64,000 nucleotides of DNA, from positions 2,495,085 to 2,559,084 of the forward strand of contig NZ_JAMXLB010000001.1 in NCBI RefSeq assembly GCF_024054195.1, in the 5' to 3' direction. Below the pieces are notes generated by a model, which saw nothing but the letters and a program-made list of their open reading frames with translations, searched no databases and was not told where the DNA came from. Positions 63,259 through 64,000 of the stretch are shown here, one piece after another. Position numbers and translations under genes: made by a program. The DNA comes from Flavobacterium sp. NRK F7. GTDB lineage: Bacteria; Bacteroidota; Bacteroidia; Flavobacteriales; Flavobacteriaceae. Every line of letters starts with the position of its first letter. Within the stretch, counting starts at the first letter, position 1.

Positions 63259-64000
63259 ATGGTAACTAAATTAGTTAAAGTAGTATTTTTTATTACTTTA
63301 TTTTCTTATGCTCAACAAATAGCAAAACCAACAGATTTAGTAGAATGGATTAATCCATTAATGGGAACAGATAGTAGTTATGAATTAAGTAATGGAAATA
63401 CTTATCCTTCCATTGCATTACCATGGGGAATGCATGCTTGGACACCACAAACTGGCAACAATGGCAACGGTTGGCAATACACCTATGACGCTAATAAAAT
63501 CAGAGGATTCAAACAAACACACCAGCCTTCACCATGGATGAACGATTACGGTCCTTTTTCTTTAATGCCCATGACTGGAAAAGGTACCATTGATGAAGAA
63601 GAAAGAGCCAGCTGGTTCAGTCATAAATCTGAAATTGCGAAACCTTATTATTATAGCGTTTATTTAGCAGATTATGATGTAACTACAGAAATTACACCTA
63701 CTGAAAGAGCTGCTTCCTTCCGATTTACTTTTCCTAAAACAGACAGTGCCTTTGTAGCTATTGATGCCTATGATAGAGGTTCGTACATTAAAATAATTCC
63801 ATCTGAAAACAAAATTATAGGTTACAGTTCTAGATATGCAAGAGGAAAATTAAATAATTTCAAAAATTACTTTGTTATTGTTTTTGATACTCCTTTTACA
63901 ACTACTTCTCTTTGGAACGATAAAACTAAAATCAAGATAAACGAACTTTCTGGTTCTCATATAAGCAGTCTTGTTCATTTTATAACAAAAAACAAAAACA
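63259..64000 (+). CDS. Start of a GH92-family alpha-mannosidase, 3' end outside the window
   Basis: A reading frame starts at the ATG 63259 and stays open to the right edge (247 codons). After a signal peptide (FSYAQQ) come VEWINPLMGTDSSYELSNGN, ALPWGMHAWTPQTG and GFKQTHQPSPWMNDYGPFSLMP, matching the N-terminal beta domain of GH92 (NPFIGT..., PFGM..., GFSHTH..., YG.....P). GH92 enzymes trim alpha-mannosides from glycoproteins. The catalytic C-terminal domain is not visible, so activity cannot be judged. Confidence 0.85.
   Translation, partial: MVTKLVKVVFFITLFSYAQQIAKPTDLVEWINPLMGTDSSYELSNGNTYPSIALPWGMHAWTPQTGNNGNGWQYTYDANKIRGFKQTHQPSPWMNDYGPFSLMPMTGKGTIDEEERASWFSHKSEIAKPYYYSVYLADYDVTTEITPTERAASFRFTFPKTDSAFVAIDAYDRGSYIKIIPSENKIIGYSSRYARGKLNNFKNYFVIVFDTPFTTTSLWNDKTKIKINELSGSHISSLVHFITKNKN

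Noticed and set aside
1..64000. CRISPR array, insertion sequence, integrase or prophage
   Set aside because: No array of spaced repeats and no transposase, integrase or phage-like product was found on either strand.

Overview
The window is AT-rich DNA from a Bacteroidota bacterium, most likely a Flavobacteriaceae member close to Flavobacterium. Supporting signs are the TAnnTTTG promoter boxes, at least seven secreted proteins that appear to end in a type IX secretion (T9SS) sorting domain, a PorX-type regulator, a fused LpxC-FabZ, a fused HisB phosphatase-dehydratase and a CzcA-TolC fusion. I see no insertion sequence, prophage or CRISPR array.

Layout. (1) 1-13858, plus strand: a pectin-degradation locus with a multidomain pectinesterase (cut by the left edge), PL1 and PL9 pectate lyases, a PL10-CE8 fusion, a GH105 hydrolase, a CE12-type esterase, an alpha/beta esterase, a DUF4861 protein and a small secreted protein resembling the N-terminal module of the pectinesterase. 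Two near-identical CG-centred palindromes mark the starts of two of its transcription units. (2) 13990-23183: lipoprotein MsrA and MsrB, a leucine-rich T9SS cargo, DedA-like and MscS-like membrane proteins, an OmpA-family protein and several unknowns. (3) 23321-30667, minus strand: a complete histidine operon hisG-D-C-B-H-A-F-IE behind a 19-residue His-rich leader peptide and terminator hairpin. (4) 30702-42536, minus strand: a VIT-family transporter, an RND metal-efflux operon and a six-gene unit (thioredoxin, ApbE, DUF4266, DUF3570, response regulator, histidine kinase). (5) 42686-48953: an LTA-synthase-like sulfatase-fold enzyme, a VWA membrane protein, fabG and a di-haem peroxidase. (6) 49008-56499, minus strand: sucD, an NTF2-like protein, a second LpxD-like protein, efp, lpxA, lpxC-fabZ, lpxD and an HD phosphohydrolase. 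(7) 56675-64000: an unknown membrane protein, porX, tsaE, an alanine dehydrogenase-family gene, a hairpin repeat element, tRNA-Val, a T9SS cargo, a lipocalin-like protein and the start of a GH92 enzyme.

How the parts connect. The pectin genes cover de-esterification (CE8, CE12), backbone cleavage (PL1, PL9, PL10) and trimming of unsaturated ends (GH105). Several of these enzymes carry T9SS tails, and PorX is a known T9SS regulator. The strongest candidate for something undescribed lies at 37393-42686. Four TTAAG direct repeats spaced exactly 11 bp apart lie between the thioredoxin/ApbE/two-component operon and the sulfatase gene. A second pair with the same 11-bp spacing lies before the metal-efflux operon. 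At both promoters the repeats end exactly 21 bp before a TAnnTTTG box. This suggests one regulon of the OmpR-type regulator encoded in the same block.
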